Of a stretch of 15,987 bases of DNA, positions 1 to 7,478 are shown in pieces. The notes beneath the pieces were generated by a model that saw only the letters and a list, made by a program, of their open reading frames with translations, was not told the origin of the DNA and did not search any database. Each line of letters starts with the position of its first letter. Position 1 is the stretch's first letter. Source of the DNA: JAKPNF01 sp031556275 (GTDB lineage: Bacteria; Verrucomicrobiota; Verrucomicrobiia; Opitutales; JAKPNF01); the NCBI GenBank assembly GCA_031556275.1, contig JAVBTG010000078.1, positions 1-15,987 of the forward strand. Reading direction: 5' to 3'. A program made the translations under genes and the position numbers.

Positions 1-100
1 CGTGCGCAACACCGACAATATCCCCTCCGAATACGTGCTGGCCTGCGCCCTGAAACCGGGGGCGTTCGACAACGCCGCCGGAACGATCGCCTTAGTCTAA
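1..100 (+). CDS. C-terminal fragment of an unidentified protein
   Basis: The frame starting at base 2 is open from the window edge to a TAA at 98-100 and gives 32 codons. The peptide begins VRNTDNIPSEYVLACALKPG and ends in AGTIALV. The codon choice (GCC, CTG, ATC) is typical of the neighbouring real genes, which supports coding. I do not recognise the family from so short a tail, and the 5' part lies outside the window. It runs in the same direction as the antiporter gene that follows 89 bp later. The AT-rich gap between them shows no clear terminator hairpin. Confidence 0.55.
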   Translation, partial: VRNTDNIPSEYVLACALKPGAFDNAAGTIALV

Positions 101-170
101 CGATCCCCGTTGCCGCCCTCCGACAGGTTAATTTTTTGTAAAATCCGAAAACAACACTCGCAGAAAATTC

Positions 171-177
171 AGGGGAG
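171..177 (+). promoter_or_regulatory. Shine-Dalgarno site of the antiporter gene
   Basis: AGGGGAG lies 12 nt before a TTG at 190 and 27 nt before an in-frame ATG at 205. The spacing favours the TTG, at the long end of the usual range, and argues against the ATG. It is one of the few clear ribosome binding sites in the window. Confidence 0.5.
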
Positions 178-189
178 ATTTAAAGTGGG

Positions 190-1701
190 TTGCGTTTGTC
201 CGCCATGATCGAGCTTTCCCATTTGTTGACCGTCGTCGCCCTCCTGATTCTCGCGGGAGCTTGCGCCAGCAAGATTTCCAGCCGCCTGAACCTGCCCGCG
301 CTGCTCATATTTTTGGCGGTGGGCATGCTGGCGGGGACGGACGGCATCGGGAAAATCCCGTTCGACAACGCCTTTGTCGCCAACGCCATCGGCACGGTCG
401 CCATGGCGTTTATCCTGTTCTCGGGCGGGTTCGACACGCAGTGGAAGTCGGTAAAACCCGTCCTGCTGCACGGCAGTATCCTTTCCAGCATCGGCGTATT
501 GCTCACGGCGCTTTTCACGGGGCTCTTCGCCTACTGGATCCTCAATCTTTTTCCCAGCGAGCGACGTTTTTCACTCGAGTGGTGCTTGTTGCTCGGCTCC
601 ATCGTTTCCTCGACCGACGCGGCGGCCGTCTTTGCCATCCTGCGCTCGAAGTCCGTCAGCCTGAAGGGGAAATTGCAGCCGCTGCTCGAATTCGAATCCG
701 GCAGCAACGATCCGATGGCCGCCTTTTTGACGATCTTCATGGTCGGCATGATCCGCGAGCCGGGCGAATCCTATTGGATCATCCTGCCGAGTTTTTTGAC
801 CAAGATGTCGATCGGCATCGTCCTAGGACTGCTCTGGGGCAAGCTGGCGATCTGGCTCTACAACCGCATCGATCTTGAATACGACGGCCTGTACTATGTG
901 CTGGGCATCGGGTTCGTGATCCTGACGTTCGGCAGCGCCGAATGGTGCAACGGCAACGGTTTCATGGCCGTCTACGTGACAGGCATGGTGATGGGCAACG
1001 GCAAGTTCGTCTTCCAAAACGGCCTTGGCCGCTTCCTTGACGGGATGGCGTGGCTGATGCAGGTGGCGCTGTTTGTGATGCTGGGGCTCTTGTGCTTCCC
1101 CTCGCGCCTCGGGCAAGTGGCCATCGTGGGGCTTTTGATCGCGGCGTTTTTGATGCTCGTGGCCCGCCCGGTTTCGGTCTTCTTGGGGCTAATCGGCAGC
1201 AAGTTCAACAAGCGCGAGCGCCTGTTCGTCTCGTGGGTGGGCCTGCGCGGAGGCGCGCCGATCATGTTGGTGACATTCCCCATGCTGGCCAACACGCCGG
1301 ACCACTGGATTTTGTTCGAGATCGTTTTTCTGATCGTTATCACTTCCGTCTTCGTCCAAGGCATGTCGCTGATGCCGGTGGCGCGCAAACTGCGTTTGGA
1401 CAAGCCGCTGCGGGAGGTCGTCCGATCGCCGTTGGCCTTTGAAAACACAGGGAAATCGGCGAACGAAACGGCAGAATTCGAAGTGCCCGAAGGCTCGCCC
1501 ATGGCGGGCAAAAAACTAGTGGAACTCAACCTCCCCGAAGGCGCTCTCATTTTGCTGATCCGCAGGGGCGGCCAGTTCGTGGTGCCCCGCGGGGTCACGC
1601 AAATCGAAGAAAAAGACCACTTGATGGTGATCGCCAGCGCCAGCGCGTTGGACAAACTCGGCAAACTGCTGGAGCCGGAAACGCCGCACCCCCAAGCGTG
1701 A
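190..1701 (+). CDS. nhaP2: K+/H+ antiporter, NhaP2/CvrA type (CPA1 family)
   Basis: This is an inner-membrane cation/proton antiporter, in known relatives exchanging K+ (and Na+) for H+. About the first 400 residues are a series of hydrophobic segments. The family signatures are present: SSTDAAAVF (about residues 140-148) and FESGSNDPMA (168-177), with the paired Asn173-Asp174 of the ion site. The loop RERLFVSWVGLRGGAPI also matches. Residues about 428-497 form a cytosolic TrkA-C/RCK_C-like domain (EFEVPEGSPMAGKKLVELNL), a likely ligand-binding regulatory module. At 503 residues it lacks the further C-terminal region found in E. coli NhaP2, which is near 570 residues. The start is uncertain: TTG 190 is chosen for its spacing from AGGGGAG, while ATG 205 would remove five residues. 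It converges on the lipoprotein gene with an 8-bp gap. No promoter is convincing in 101-170. Confidence 0.92.
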   Translation: MRLSAMIELSHLLTVVALLILAGACASKISSRLNLPALLIFLAVGMLAGTDGIGKIPFDNAFVANAIGTVAMAFILFSGGFDTQWKSVKPVLLHGSILSSIGVLLTALFTGLFAYWILNLFPSERRFSLEWCLLLGSIVSSTDAAAVFAILRSKSVSLKGKLQPLLEFESGSNDPMAAFLTIFMVGMIREPGESYWIILPSFLTKMSIGIVLGLLWGKLAIWLYNRIDLEYDGLYYVLGIGFVILTFGSAEWCNGNGFMAVYVTGMVMGNGKFVFQNGLGRFLDGMAWLMQVALFVMLGLLCFPSRLGQVAIVGLLIAAFLMLVARPVSVFLGLIGSKFNKRERLFVSWVGLRGGAPIMLVTFPMLANTPDHWILFEIVFLIVITSVFVQGMSLMPVARKLRLDKPLREVVRSPLAFENTGKSANETAEFEVPEGSPMAGKKLVELNLPEGALILLIRRGGQFVVPRGVTQIEEKDHLMVIASASALDKLGKLLEPETPHPQA

Positions 1702-1709
1702 CTGTCGGG

Positions 1710-2561
1710 TTATTCCTCCCGCAGTTCTTCAAGCTTCAGCACCCGGTTGCCGTCTGAAGTCTCCACGGTCACGGGAATGACGCGCGTGGCGTCCCCGTCC
1801 TTCGAGGACACGGCCTGCGCGCCGGAAAACAACGATCGTCTCGTAGGTTCGGCCTGCGGCGCGGGCGCTTTTTTCTCCGCGGGTTTTTTAACCGTGGCGG
1901 GCTTGTCCCGCGCGATATCCTTGGCGGAGATGGGAACTTCCCTCGCCGTCCCCGGAGCCTGCTCGCTCCAACGCAAAGAGCCGTCCTGCTGGGTCTGCGT
2001 GGGCGCATTCGCTCCGGTCGCCACCCGCAACACGCGCCCGTCAGGCAAAACAAATTCGGCAAACCCCGGCTCAGCAACTTTTGGCGCAGGCTCTATCGTC
2101 GCCGGTGCCTGTGCAACCGGTGTTTCGTTAGCGGGCATCTGCGCAACCACCGATGTCTCAACAGGCATTTGCGCGGACGCGGGGGGCTCCGTCACCGAAG
2201 CAGGCGCAGAGGCCTCAGTCTGCACTTCCTTCAGCCGCGCGGCCGCCTGCTGGGAATTCATCAGCGGACGCAAAGTGCCGTCGGGCAACTGCACCATGCG
2301 TCCTTGCGGCGTGTTCACAATTTTCGGCTTAAATGAGGGATCTTGCGCGGAAAAAGCATTGCGCTCCACGGAAGGCTGCGCGGGCGTAGCCGGTGCTGCC
2401 TCGGGCGCGGGGGCGGGCCGCGCCAACAGAGGAGGCGGGTCGTCGCGCACAGGCTGCACGGCGGTCGCCCGGTCAAAAAGGGAGGCACCCTGCGACAGGC
2501 ACCCCGCCGCGGCGAACACCGCGCACATGAAAAGACCGAACTGTTTACGGAAACCGTGCAT
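1710..2561 (-). CDS. Pro/Ala-rich lipoprotein with repeated DG motifs
   Basis: The 283-residue product is not a family I recognise. From ATG 2561 it begins MHGFRKQFGLFMCAVFAAAGC, a classic lipoprotein signal with lipobox AAGC and lipidated Cys21, so it should be membrane-anchored and face the periplasm. The frame is open further upstream to a TTG at 2600, but that adds 13 residues ahead of a ready-made signal peptide and is less likely. No Shine-Dalgarno is seen close to either start. The rest is low-complexity Pro/Ala/Glu linker carrying four short beta-like motifs: VQLPDGTLRPL (about 90-100), FVLPDGRVLRV (170-180), QDGSLRW (192-198) and SDGNRVLKL (269-277). A Lys/Pro-rich stretch (KKPAEKKAP) precedes the last one. 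It lies 100 bp downstream of the DUF4139-like gene in the same direction and may be cotranscribed. A structural, envelope-linking or peptidoglycan-proximal role is a guess. Confidence 0.75.
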   Translation of the reverse strand: MHGFRKQFGLFMCAVFAAAGCLSQGASLFDRATAVQPVRDDPPPLLARPAPAPEAAPATPAQPSVERNAFSAQDPSFKPKIVNTPQGRMVQLPDGTLRPLMNSQQAAARLKEVQTEASAPASVTEPPASAQMPVETSVVAQMPANETPVAQAPATIEPAPKVAEPGFAEFVLPDGRVLRVATGANAPTQTQQDGSLRWSEQAPGTAREVPISAKDIARDKPATVKKPAEKKAPAPQAEPTRRSLFSGAQAVSSKDGDATRVIPVTVETSDGNRVLKLEELREE

Positions 2562-2588
2562 TGAAAAAATTAGCGGATTGAACACACG

Positions 2589-2617
2589 CCTCTCCAACAA
2601 AGAGGGGCCGTTTTTTT
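2589..2617 (+). terminator. Hairpin with T-run, oriented against the flanking genes
   Basis: CCTCT (2589-2593) pairs with AGAGG (2601-2605) across a 7-nt loop. GGCCG follows, then seven Ts (2611-2617). Read on the plus strand it resembles a weak intrinsic terminator, although the stem is only 5 bp and the T-run begins 5 nt after it. Both flanking genes are on the minus strand, so it would stop only antisense transcription. On the minus strand no U-run follows the stem. It may be fortuitous. Confidence 0.25.
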
Positions 2618-2661
2618 AACTTAACGCCCCCCCTTGTGATTGCAACATGGAAAAGATATCC

Positions 2662-4161
2662 CTAGTCCTTGCGCAACTTATTATAAACGTAAGCCAGCGT
2701 CTTTTCCTCCCCGGGTGCCAGCGTCAGCTTCCACGTCATCGTCACGCGGTCGTTCGGGTCGTCCCAGACGGGCACGATGTTCATGGCAGGCTCGCCGTCG
2801 GCCGAGACGAAAGCTCCCCGCACCGTGCGCACGATCTCCACGTCCATCGGCGTTATGCGGGTGTTTTTAAACTTGAGCGAGCCCGTCATCTTCACCTTTT
2901 CCGGTATGATTTTTTTGCCGCTGGACAATAAACCGCCGCCGCCCGCCTCGCCCACATCCTCAAACGTGCCGTCAAACCCCTTCGCCGCCCACATGCGAAC
3001 GGTAGTCTCCGAATCGGGATTCACCCATTCCATCTGCGCCTGTGCCAAGGCCCGTCCGTCTTGATAAATCGCCACGGGAGAATCCGCAATCGGCTGCTTG
3101 AACGGGTTTTTGAAAATCACGCTGTCATAGGCGGGCATATCCGCCGTCGTGCCCTTCATCCGGTAATTCCCATAGTCGAGGCTCTGCGTCTGCCACTTGA
3201 CCAACCGCCGCGCCGAAATCTCCGCCGTGAGCAACGGCAAATTCAACGCGTCTCCCTTTTTCATGGAAAGCTTCTCCAAGCTGTTAAAGAAGAAATCCGT
3301 GCCACGCGCCACCTCCTCGGCCTCGGCGTAGGAAGCAGCCTCCTTCGCCCTGAAGGAAGAGGCCGCCAATGGCGCGTTATTCCCGCGAAACACGTAGCCT
3401 GCGCTTCCTAAAAAACCATCCCATGCCTGCCGCGGATCCAGCAGTGAAAGCCTGTTCGCAAAAATCGCCCCTTTGTCCCCCGAAACCAGTGAAACGGGTA
3501 CGTCCGCAAAATCGCCCCAAGCGTTCAAAATTTCCGCAAATTGCCTGAAGCCTATCTTACCGCCTTCCCGCAACTCAATCTCGCAATAAGGTGCCCAGCC
3601 GATACCGCGCGAGACATAGGAAATTGCGGGCGTCCCCTGGGCATGAAAAGTGAAGGCCAACCCCTGCCGCTCTTTCAACTTAATGCCGCGCACGTCCTTT
3701 TTTTGAAAAAAAACACCACCCTTGTCTGTTTCGAGGCAAAACATTATTTCCGAATCGCCAAAGTATTTGGCATCGTTAGGGGGATATGTCAAAACCCCCT
3801 CATAAGTGTTGTTATGCCCCGTCTGGTCGGCAAGCGTCACCCTTACCGTGCGACCGGCAAACCCCATCAAGACATAAGAAAACTCAGGCTTTTCCCCGTC
3901 CTCCCATACAGCCTTTGCGACCTTCGCGATCAACTCCGGATCATACCTGAGCGAGGAAAACAAAATATCCTCGTCGTCCATCGGCAGGCGCAACACCTGC
4001 CCCGCCTCGCCCGCGTCCAACTGGCGATAGACGGCCACGCTGGCGTCCCGGAACAAATCCAGCCGCGTGATCCCCGCTTTGGGGGGCGCGTCCGCCGCGA
4101 ACGCCGCTGCGCCGGCGGCCAACACTGCGCACAAAATCTGTTTTTTTAGATGCATTTTCAT
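2662..4161 (-). CDS. Exported DUF4139-like beta-sandwich protein
   Basis: The 499-residue product starts with a Sec signal peptide (MKMHLKKQILCAVLAAGAAA, likely cut after AFA near residue 22), so it is periplasmic or outer-membrane associated. The start at ATG 4161 is supported by AGGGGG at 4169-4174. Resemblance to the DUF4139 / mucoidy-inhibitor MuiA family rests on pattern. It has an ISYVSRGIGWAPYCEIEL block (180-197), followed by FAEILNAWGDFADVPVSLVSG (208-228), which echoes the family's 'sYxxxxxWxPxYdl' and 'NxTGEDWxxVxLxLST' blocks. The C-terminus, with paired 'KFKNTRITPMDVEIVRTVRG' and a final LAPGEEKTLAYVY, matches the family's closing strands. The N-terminal coiled-coil/DUF4140 part of full-length MuiA proteins is not evident. 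The molecular function of the family is unknown. A 100-bp gap separates it from the lipoprotein gene downstream, so the two may share an mRNA. Confidence 0.75.
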   Translation of the reverse strand: MKMHLKKQILCAVLAAGAAAFAADAPPKAGITRLDLFRDASVAVYRQLDAGEAGQVLRLPMDDEDILFSSLRYDPELIAKVAKAVWEDGEKPEFSYVLMGFAGRTVRVTLADQTGHNNTYEGVLTYPPNDAKYFGDSEIMFCLETDKGGVFFQKKDVRGIKLKERQGLAFTFHAQGTPAISYVSRGIGWAPYCEIELREGGKIGFRQFAEILNAWGDFADVPVSLVSGDKGAIFANRLSLLDPRQAWDGFLGSAGYVFRGNNAPLAASSFRAKEAASYAEAEEVARGTDFFFNSLEKLSMKKGDALNLPLLTAEISARRLVKWQTQSLDYGNYRMKGTTADMPAYDSVIFKNPFKQPIADSPVAIYQDGRALAQAQMEWVNPDSETTVRMWAAKGFDGTFEDVGEAGGGGLLSSGKKIIPEKVKMTGSLKFKNTRITPMDVEIVRTVRGAFVSADGEPAMNIVPVWDDPNDRVTMTWKLTLAPGEEKTLAYVYNKLRKD

Positions 4162-4168
4162 AAAAAAG

Positions 4169-4174
4169 CCCCCT
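4169..4174 (-). promoter_or_regulatory. Shine-Dalgarno site of the DUF4139-like gene
   Basis: On the minus strand the order is AGGGGG, C, TTTTTT, ATG. The purine-rich core sits 7 nt before the ATG at 4161-4159 and decides between that start and a second ATG two codons in. The spacing to the second ATG is too long. Confidence 0.7.
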
Positions 4175-4176
4175 TT

Positions 4177-4190
4177 ATTTTTTAAAAAAT
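4177..4190. repeat. AT palindrome in the divergent intergenic region
   Basis: ATTTTTTAAAAAAT is a perfect 14-bp palindrome made of one T-tract and one A-tract. It sits in the 138-bp spacer (4162-4299) between the divergent DUF4139-like and HAD genes. It could be an intrinsically bent or flexible upstream element. The rest of the spacer has a pyrimidine-rich stretch near 4253-4269 and no convincing -35/-10 pair on either strand. Confidence 0.4.
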
Positions 4191-4299
4191 CGGCAACCGG
4201 ACACCGCCTAAGTAAAAGTAAAAAACTACACCGTCAAACAAAAACCCACAACCATCTCTCTCCTTCTCTCGACAACACCGAAAAAACACATACCATGAG

Positions 4300-4950
4300 A
4301 TGGACATGCCAAAGGTTCCCATAAAAAACATTCTTTTTGATTTCGGCGGGGTCATCGTGGATTTGGACCGCTCGCAGGCCGTGCGCCAATTCGAGGCCAT
4401 GGGCTTTGCCGATGCAGACAAGGAGCTGGACACCTACCAGCAAAGCGGCCTCGCCCTCGACCTCGAGTCGGGCACCATCACAGGGGACGAATTTTGCCAA
4501 AAGCTCGCCGAGCGCATCGGACATCCCGTTTCCCGCGAGGCCGTGGCCAAAGCATGGCAGGCGTTCATCTCGGCCGTGCCCGCCTACAAATTGGCGGAGC
4601 TTGAAAAACTGTGCAAAGAATACCGCGTGCTGATTCTGAGCAACACCAACCCATTCGTTGTCGACTGGTTTCTGTCGGACAAATTCACGCCCGAAGGCCG
4701 CCCGCTGTCAGATTTCGCCGAAAAAATCTACGCCTCCTGCGACATGGGCTGCTGCAAGCCCGAGCGCGCGATCTTTGAGCAAGTCCTCAAAGACGCGGGC
4801 ATTCGCGCCGAGGAAACACTGTTCGTCGACGACGGCCCGAAGAACACCGCCATCGCCCAAATACTGGGTTTTCAGACCTATTGCCCCAAAAATGGCGAAG
4901 ACTGGCGCGCGGATCTCGAGGCCGTTTTATCCACCTCCAAATCGTCCTGA
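4300..4950 (+). CDS. HAD-superfamily phosphatase, YihX-like
   Basis: This is a 216-residue soluble HAD subfamily IA hydrolase. The four motifs are in order: nucleophile Asp14 in ILFDFGGVIVDL, Ser114 in LILSNTNP, Lys153 in CKPERAIF, and Asp177-Asp178 in LFVDDGPKN. The position two after the nucleophile, usually a general acid/base Asp, is Gly16. E. coli YihX, an alpha-D-glucose-1-phosphate phosphatase, has DLGN at the same place, so activity is still plausible. The helical cap between motifs I and II is short, as in YihX-type enzymes. The substrate cannot be read from sequence, and small sugar phosphates are typical. ATG 4300 and ATG 4306 are both possible, and neither has a clear Shine-Dalgarno. 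It is divergent from the DUF4139-like gene. The repeat-protein cassette starts 74 bp downstream on the same strand, so cotranscription is possible. Confidence 0.88.
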   Translation: MDMPKVPIKNILFDFGGVIVDLDRSQAVRQFEAMGFADADKELDTYQQSGLALDLESGTITGDEFCQKLAERIGHPVSREAVAKAWQAFISAVPAYKLAELEKLCKEYRVLILSNTNPFVVDWFLSDKFTPEGRPLSDFAEKIYASCDMGCCKPERAIFEQVLKDAGIRAEETLFVDDGPKNTAIAQILGFQTYCPKNGEDWRADLEAVLSTSKSS

Positions 4951-5024
4951 AGTCGTCGGATTATAACCGAAATTTTAGGATTGCCCGTGGGGCGCTTTAC
5001 TCGCAAAGTATCGCTGCATTCGCC

Positions 5025-7478
5025 ATGGACACACACAAAAAACATCCCGCGCCGAAGCGTATCGCCCGCCTTATCGCGGGCGCGGTTTTTGCGGGCGTTT
5101 TTTTATGCATGGCAATCGGTTGCGCGAACGAGCCGAAGCCCGATCTTCTGCCCGATGGACAGCCAAACTACGCCGGTTTTTTCGAAGCGCAGCTATCGCC
5201 GTTGGATGTGTTCGCGAGAGAGGCGTTCATTTACCGCTGGGTCGGCAAACAACCCGCCAAACAATATCCGGAAATCTTCCGCCAAACACAGGCCCTTGAG
5301 CCGACCCCGCGCCAGCAAGTGCGCGCCGCCCTCGTGCGTGCATGGGCCAACACCGACCCTGCGGCGGCGTGGCAGCAATGGCTCGCCGAGGCTTCGGACG
5401 ACACCGCCACAGGCGACATTCTGGCGTGCGCATGGGCCGAAAAAAACTTTGAAGCTGCTTGGGCCGCCGCCACCGACGCAAACCCACCGCCGCACGCGCG
5501 CCCCGCACGCGCCCTCTTGGCCATGCGGGCCCGCAACAACCCCGAAGACGCGCTCGCGCTCGCCCTGAGCCTCCCCGAAGACCGCATACCCCCCGCGCTC
5601 GAAAAAGTCCTGCAAGTCTGGGGCGAAACAGCCCCCGAAGCGGCAGTGCAATGGGCGTTGAAAAACAGCCGTCTGTACCAACTGCGTCCGCTTTTCGCCG
5701 ACTGGCTGTTGCGCGACTTCGACGCCTCCTGCCAATCCCTCGATAAAATGGACGCCGACACGATGGAGGCGTTGGCAGGCCGCATCCCCTACGGCGATTT
5801 TGCGCTCGTCTCCCCCCAAACAGCATGGGCGCTCATCGACCATTGCCGCCCGCGCACAAAGGACAACGGCTATGGGCTGACCTATTTGGCTTCGGCATGG
5901 CTGGCTAAGGCCACGCCGAAGGAAACGCTTCGGCGCGCCGCGGAATTCCCCGACATGGACATGCGCCGCGACATGCTGGGCAACAACACCTTAAGCCTCG
6001 GCTACACCGACGGGGCGGCGGCCTTCGCCTATTTGCAGGAGACGATGCCGCTCTTGGACCAGGCGCAGCGCAAAAAATTGCTCGACGACCGGATGCCGCG
6101 CATCGCCGAGCGCGCGCCGCTGTTGGCATTGCCATTCATCCTGCAATCCCCCGCGCCCGACGCTGACAAATGGCTCTGGCGCGCCCTCGATTCACTGAAA
6201 GATTCGGAAATCGAGCAGGCCATCGTCTTGGTGGAAAACCGTAAAAACATCCCCAAACCGGGCTATCACAACCGCTGCACGTTTTTGGAGAAATTTTACC
6301 AAACCCGCCCCGAGCAGGCAACGGCTTGGCTGGCAAACATTGCCGACGCCGACACCAAAGAAACGCTTTCGACGACGCTCGTGCGGATGCTGATAAAAAC
6401 TGACCCCGCCGCCGCCGCGTCGTTGTACAAAGCGCTCTCCCCCTCGGGCAAACTGCGGCTATACGCGGATGATTTTGCAAATATGAACGCCGACGACCCC
6501 CGCGCGGCGCTCGAGTGGGCCCAGACCAGTTTTTCGGACGGCACGCAAAAAACGGCCATCGCCGGAATCATCGCCAAGCTGGCCGAAACGGACATGGCGG
6601 CCGCCTTGGAACTGGCAGCAAGCCTTCCCGAGCAAACGGCCGAGGGCATCTATTGGGGCTCTATCGTCGCCAACGCCTCGCCCGCCAACCGCATGCGGAT
6701 GCTGGAATGCTTCGGCACCTTCGCCGTTGAGCCTTACCCAAAAACCCTCGTGCGCACGCTGCTGGACGCATTGGGCGCAATCGACGCGCAAGCGCTCGCA
6801 GAGGCGCTTCGCGACCCTGTCCTTTTCGACCGCGTCTTCACCGCGCAGGAAAACGAAAGGCGTATGAATCTAAAGGACGCCATCGAGCGCGCCCCTGAGG
6901 CCTTTGAGACGCTGGAAGCCGCATTGACGCCCGAACGCGCCCATTTCATAACGGCGCAACGCAGCGTCGTTTTGGCGCAGACAGATCCGACCGCCGCCAT
7001 GACGCTGGCCCAAACGCTGCCGCAGAATCTCGAATACCAACGGGTGTGGGAGGACGTTTTCAATAAATGGCGCTCTTGGCAGCCGGCACAGGCGCTGCAG
7101 TGGCTGTGCGCGCAAAAAGACATTCCAAAAATAAGCGATCCCTACGGCGAAGGCCTGCCCTACCACCTCACCATGCGCGCATGGGCCGAGTCCGACGAAA
7201 CATCGGCCGAGCGATGGTTGAAAACACAACCCGAAGGCCCCCGAAAAGACGCCATGATTATGGGGCTGATCGAGGCCCTGCGCCAATACAACGCCCCCTC
7301 CGCCTTTGAATGGGCCCTGCAAATTTCCGACGAACACCAGCGCAAGCGTTACGCACGCATTGTGCTGCATCTATGGCAAACCTATAACGCCCCCGAAGCC
7401 TTGGAAGCGCAGAAGCGCTTTGACGCGCTGTTCGGGAGCGATTCGCCATCGCCTAACGTCATCTACTGGGTCCAATGA
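5025..7478 (+). CDS. A1: large helical-repeat lipoprotein, first gene of ABAB array
   Basis: The 817-residue product belongs to no family I can name. ATG 5025 is chosen, although the frame is open to about 4881, because it places a lipoprotein signal at the N-terminus: basic head, hydrophobic core, lipobox AIGC, Cys33. Its N-terminus also aligns without gaps with A2 from there to residue 116. The mature protein opens with LPDGQPNYAGFF (42-53), then EIFRQT (83-88) and WANTDPAAAW (107-116). The rest is alpha-helical repeats of roughly 30-40 residues with the core 'WA..DP.AA..W...LP', resembling an HEAT/TPR-like solenoid. FEWALQIS (761-768) near the end is identical in A2. No catalytic motif is seen. 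It should be anchored at the outer or inner membrane, facing the periplasm, and probably scaffolds or binds a partner (inference). Its stop overlaps the B1 start by 4 nt. No Shine-Dalgarno is visible. Confidence 0.85.
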   Translation: MDTHKKHPAPKRIARLIAGAVFAGVFLCMAIGCANEPKPDLLPDGQPNYAGFFEAQLSPLDVFAREAFIYRWVGKQPAKQYPEIFRQTQALEPTPRQQVRAALVRAWANTDPAAAWQQWLAEASDDTATGDILACAWAEKNFEAAWAAATDANPPPHARPARALLAMRARNNPEDALALALSLPEDRIPPALEKVLQVWGETAPEAAVQWALKNSRLYQLRPLFADWLLRDFDASCQSLDKMDADTMEALAGRIPYGDFALVSPQTAWALIDHCRPRTKDNGYGLTYLASAWLAKATPKETLRRAAEFPDMDMRRDMLGNNTLSLGYTDGAAAFAYLQETMPLLDQAQRKKLLDDRMPRIAERAPLLALPFILQSPAPDADKWLWRALDSLKDSEIEQAIVLVENRKNIPKPGYHNRCTFLEKFYQTRPEQATAWLANIADADTKETLSTTLVRMLIKTDPAAAASLYKALSPSGKLRLYADDFANMNADDPRAALEWAQTSFSDGTQKTAIAGIIAKLAETDMAAALELAASLPEQTAEGIYWGSIVANASPANRMRMLECFGTFAVEPYPKTLVRTLLDALGAIDAQALAEALRDPVLFDRVFTAQENERRMNLKDAIERAPEAFETLEAALTPERAHFITAQRSVVLAQTDPTAAMTLAQTLPQNLEYQRVWEDVFNKWRSWQPAQALQWLCAQKDIPKISDPYGEGLPYHLTMRAWAESDETSAERWLKTQPEGPRKDAMIMGLIEALRQYNAPSAFEWALQISDEHQRKRYARIVLHLWQTYNAPEALEAQKRFDALFGSDSPSPNVIYWVQ

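Noticed and set aside
139..144. TAAAAT as a -10 box for the antiporter gene
   Set aside because: No -35 box at suitable spacing: the nearest candidates are 14 or 23 bp away.
972..1664. A 230-codon open frame on the minus strand opposite the antiporter gene
   Set aside because: The antiporter is a clear known family over the whole stretch. The opposite frame shows no recognisable domain.
1747..2619. A 290-codon open frame on the plus strand opposite the lipoprotein gene
   Set aside because: It is the antisense image of a GC-rich Pro/Ala coding region, rich in Cys/Gly/Ala with no domain. The minus-strand frame has a proper lipoprotein signal.
4881..5024. Longer N-terminus for A1 starting inside the HAD gene
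   Set aside because: It would put 48 unlike residues before a textbook lipoprotein signal and break the gapless match with A2.
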